DNA of 45,917 nt from Propionivibrio sp. Its GTDB lineage: Bacteria; Pseudomonadota; Gammaproteobacteria; Burkholderiales; Rhodocyclaceae. The position numbers and the translations under genes are program-made. The notes below the pieces were generated by a model. That model saw nothing but the letters and a program-made list of their open reading frames with translations, searched no databases and was not told the DNA's origin. The stretch is from positions 1 through 45,917 of the forward strand of contig NZ_JAPUVO010000103.1 of NCBI RefSeq assembly GCF_029255185.1, given 5' to 3'. Shown here piece by piece: positions 45,001 through 45,917 of this stretch. Each line of letters begins with the position of its first letter. The stretch's first letter is position 1.

Positions 45001-45917
45001 TACCCACCGGCGTGAAAACCAAATCGCCCGAGCTGATGCTGGCTGCACTGACTGAAGCGCCGGGAGTGAGGAGCACGCCATTCAGTGTCAGGCTACCGGT
45101 GTCTGGCAACGACGTGATGAACACCGACGCGAATGCATTGGCCGGAGTGTCTGTGTCAGAAAACCCGAAGTCGGCGGCCGATAACACGAAGGACGAGTCC
45201 TCGGAAATCGTGATCATTTTGTCAGCGCCCGAGGGCGCGCCGTTGATGCGGGTGATGTCCGAGGTATCGCTAGCGCTGGCCGTATGGCCGGCGGCATCGC
45301 TGACCTGGACGGTGATAACCGGCAATTGCGTCAGGTTGAGCGCATCGTTATCGACGGCAGCAACTCCCGCAGCGGTCAGGCGAACTTCGCTGCCGACGAT
45401 CTGGAAATAACCGTCGGGGTCATTGAGCAGCATGTAGCTGAGCGTGTCGCCAGCATCTGCATCGGCGCCGCTGAAGATCGCCACTACGGTGGCGGTACTG
45501 ACTGCGCCTTCGGTGACGTCCTGCGCCAAAACGCTGAGCGTCGGGGCACTGTCGTTGATGCGGGTGATGTCGGCAATGTCGCTGGCGCTGGCCGTGTGAC
45601 CGGCGACATCGCTGACCTGGACGGTAATGGCCGGCAATTGTGTCAAGTTGAGTGCATCGTTATCGACGGCGGCAACTCCCGCAGCGGTCAGGCGAACTTC
45701 GCTGCCGACGATCTGGAAATAACCGTCGGGGTCATTGAGCAGCATGTAGCTGAGCGTGTCGCCGACATCGGCGTCAGCGCCGCTGAAGGTCGCCACTACG
45801 GTGGCGGTACTGACTGCGCCTTCGGTGACGTCCTGCGCCAAAACGCTGAGCGTCGGGGCACTGTCGTTGATGCGGGTGATGTCGGCAATGTCACTGGCGC
45901 TGGCCGTGTGTACTCCA
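42014..45917 (-). CDS. C-terminal part of a giant LapA-type RTX/VCBS adhesin (incomplete)
   Basis: The frame is open from the right edge of the window, giving 1300 residues with the N-terminus missing. From the edge there are 104-residue tandem repeats, a cadherin-like segment, and a jelly-roll-like domain (FDDFGLPSAQNWGG). Then come cadherin/tandem-95 and VCBS domains with DTDVDSGD and TYTLDNADPD, a PPC-like domain (YLKVYLYAGEKIILDIDGG) and RTX calcium-binding nonapeptides (GGAGNDIMSGGLGADVF). The C-terminal type I secretion region ends KGKLVTD. It is secreted and held at the cell surface, where it mediates attachment and biofilm formation. Retention would be controlled by LapG and LapD next door. 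The LapG cleavage site would be near the missing N-terminus. Confidence 0.9.
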   Translation of the reverse strand, partial: GVHTASASDIADITRINDSAPTLSVLAQDVTEGAVSTATVVATFSGADADVGDTLSYMLLNDPDGYFQIVGSEVRLTAAGVAAVDNDALNLTQLPAITVQVSDVAGHTASASDIADITRINDSAPTLSVLAQDVTEGAVSTATVVAIFSGADADAGDTLSYMLLNDPDGYFQIVGSEVRLTAAGVAAVDNDALNLTQLPVITVQVSDAAGHTASASDTSDITRINGAPSGADKMITISEDSSFVLSAADFGFSDTDTPANAFASVFITSLPDTGSLTLNGVLLTPGASVSAASISSGDLVFTPVGNASGHAYANFSFQVVDDGGTANGGQNTDLSANRITFDVTPVADAPTLTLSASQTFSSTTFDDFGLPSAQNWGGVSIPASSGWKTDNPGGLVEIGYENVYVSAGSATNRVIELEANTGDASNLYTDINTMLGAQYHLAFDYSARSGNELNSNINIYWAGHLLGVLNANTAGFAHFDFVIVGDGNPDRLEFRAMDSNSLGGLLDNISLQQADNIGYQGNTIALGGIVADLVDTDGSESLALHVGNIVAGSVIGDGAHTQTVGVDGVADITGWNYNSLALTPPASYRGTMTLDVQAIATEGDNLSTATTHASLAVVVLNNVPVAVADAFTTPEDTAISLLPAQLLANDGDVDGDTLSIASVQGATHGSVALVGGNVVFTPNANYNGPASFTYIVSDGHGGSSTATASLNVTPVNDGPVAAADFAAVTEAGVTPNNTPFAGTPSAIGNVLTNDTDVDSGDAKIVSAVNGLAGNVGSVLAGVYGTLTLAANGAYTYTLDNADPDTQALAQGAIPTETFTYTLRDAAGLTSSNTLTVTINGSNDAPLAVDDIVITNIAAGQAIPIPSSALLVNDSDPDSGANLSLSSVSSAQNGTVLGTNPVVFTDTTSFGTSAKIVAEAALYPGDSETQGLNNTQALAYEIGRSQFGQVSAADAPYVGNAALPSFKWTGRVDDVFGTPAVTDQDYLKVYLYAGEKIILDIDGGDSGLTTIGTDPNAVDMLLKLYNANGVELAQNDDAVNTLGGLGSVKSGYHGNSLDSYLEYTVAADGYYYIDATAFNNNANGINQDDGNYQLWVSIQPTLVAHPSSFDYKLSDGLVNDSGHVSVTTVQGSLITGGNAGEILIGGGGNDTLNSAAGDDVLIGGAGNDIMSGGLGADVFQWNFADRGAAGVPAVDTITDFSVSNSAASKDVLDLRDLLQGEHAVSSGLNNFLHFEKSGADTIVHVSSSGGFNADSHIVGSTFTNAAETQRIVLQSADLVGSNTLDQQIIQDLLSKGKLVTD
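45238..45908 (-). repeat. 312-bp tandem repeats in the adhesin gene
   Basis: A unit of 312 bases (104 residues, beginning LAQDVTEGAV) is present at 45530-45841 and again at 45218-45529, the second matching down to about 45238. A third, incomplete unit runs from 45842 to about 45908. The copies differ at only a few bases. The last bases before the window edge no longer match the unit. Confidence 0.9.

Noticed and set aside
45218-45908. Possible CRISPR-like repetition
   Set aside because: The units are 312 bases long, contiguous and coding, with no spacers; they are adhesin domain repeats.

Overview
The window reads as chromosomal DNA of a betaproteobacterium, most likely a Rhodocyclales member of the Dechloromonas / Propionivibrio / Accumulibacter type. 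This is inferred from protein style, moderately high GC, and the mix of HemG-type heme synthesis, a sodium-pumping methylmalonyl-CoA decarboxylase and a LapA/LapD/LapG adhesin system. No rRNA, tRNA, CRISPR array or complete insertion sequence was seen.

Layout. 1-2.3 kb: the tail of an unidentified gene, then pyrF and an AEC-family permease on the minus strand, then a gap with a large imperfect inverted repeat. 2.3-9.9 kb: a bacterial alpha-2-macroglobulin followed by penicillin-binding protein 1C, a known periplasmic defence/repair pair. 9.9-16.6 kb: glnS, a P2-type cation ATPase, a brnT toxin stub with an intact BrnA-type antitoxin, hemG and a CDF metal exporter. 16.6-19.4 kb: a four-gene minus-strand operon with overlapping start and stop codons (VapB-like, VapC-like, a 96-residue HsdM-like remnant, a Schlafen/AlbA_2 ATP-binding protein). 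It looks like the remains of a type I restriction-modification accessory locus. 19.4-25.3 kb: a SWIM/SNF2 helicase and yebC, a secreted alpha/beta hydrolase, then a decayed second copy of yebC and a yjgR/DUF853 gene reduced to its two ends. 25.2-29.5 kb: a zinc-ribbon/HExxH membrane protein, priA, an AT-rich gap with a cluster of DnaA-box-like 9-mers, and hemE. 29.5-30.1 kb: a possible IS110-family remnant and an unexplained structured GC-rich block. 30.1-36.7 kb: a lytic transglycosylase, an EF-G paralogue and the mmdADCB-type operon. 36.7-45.9 kb: an amino-acid-type solute-binding protein, a TolC-family outer membrane protein, LapG, LapD and the C-terminal part of a giant RTX/VCBS adhesin that runs off the window.

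How it fits together. The last block is a surface-adhesion module. The adhesin is a type I secretion substrate, the TolC-like protein is a plausible outer-membrane exit, LapG is the periplasmic protease that would release the adhesin, and LapD is the degenerate c-di-GMP receptor that would restrain LapG. The Mmd operon would decarboxylate methylmalonyl-CoA to propionyl-CoA while exporting sodium, fitting propionate-type fermentation or storage metabolism.

The most unusual material is in the scars: the restriction-modification remnant kept in a tightly coupled toxin-antitoxin operon, the truncated BrnT, the yebC/yjgR decay zone whose deletions fall at short direct repeats, and the origin-like DnaA-box cluster beside hemE. 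All family calls come from reading the sequence; no database search was run.
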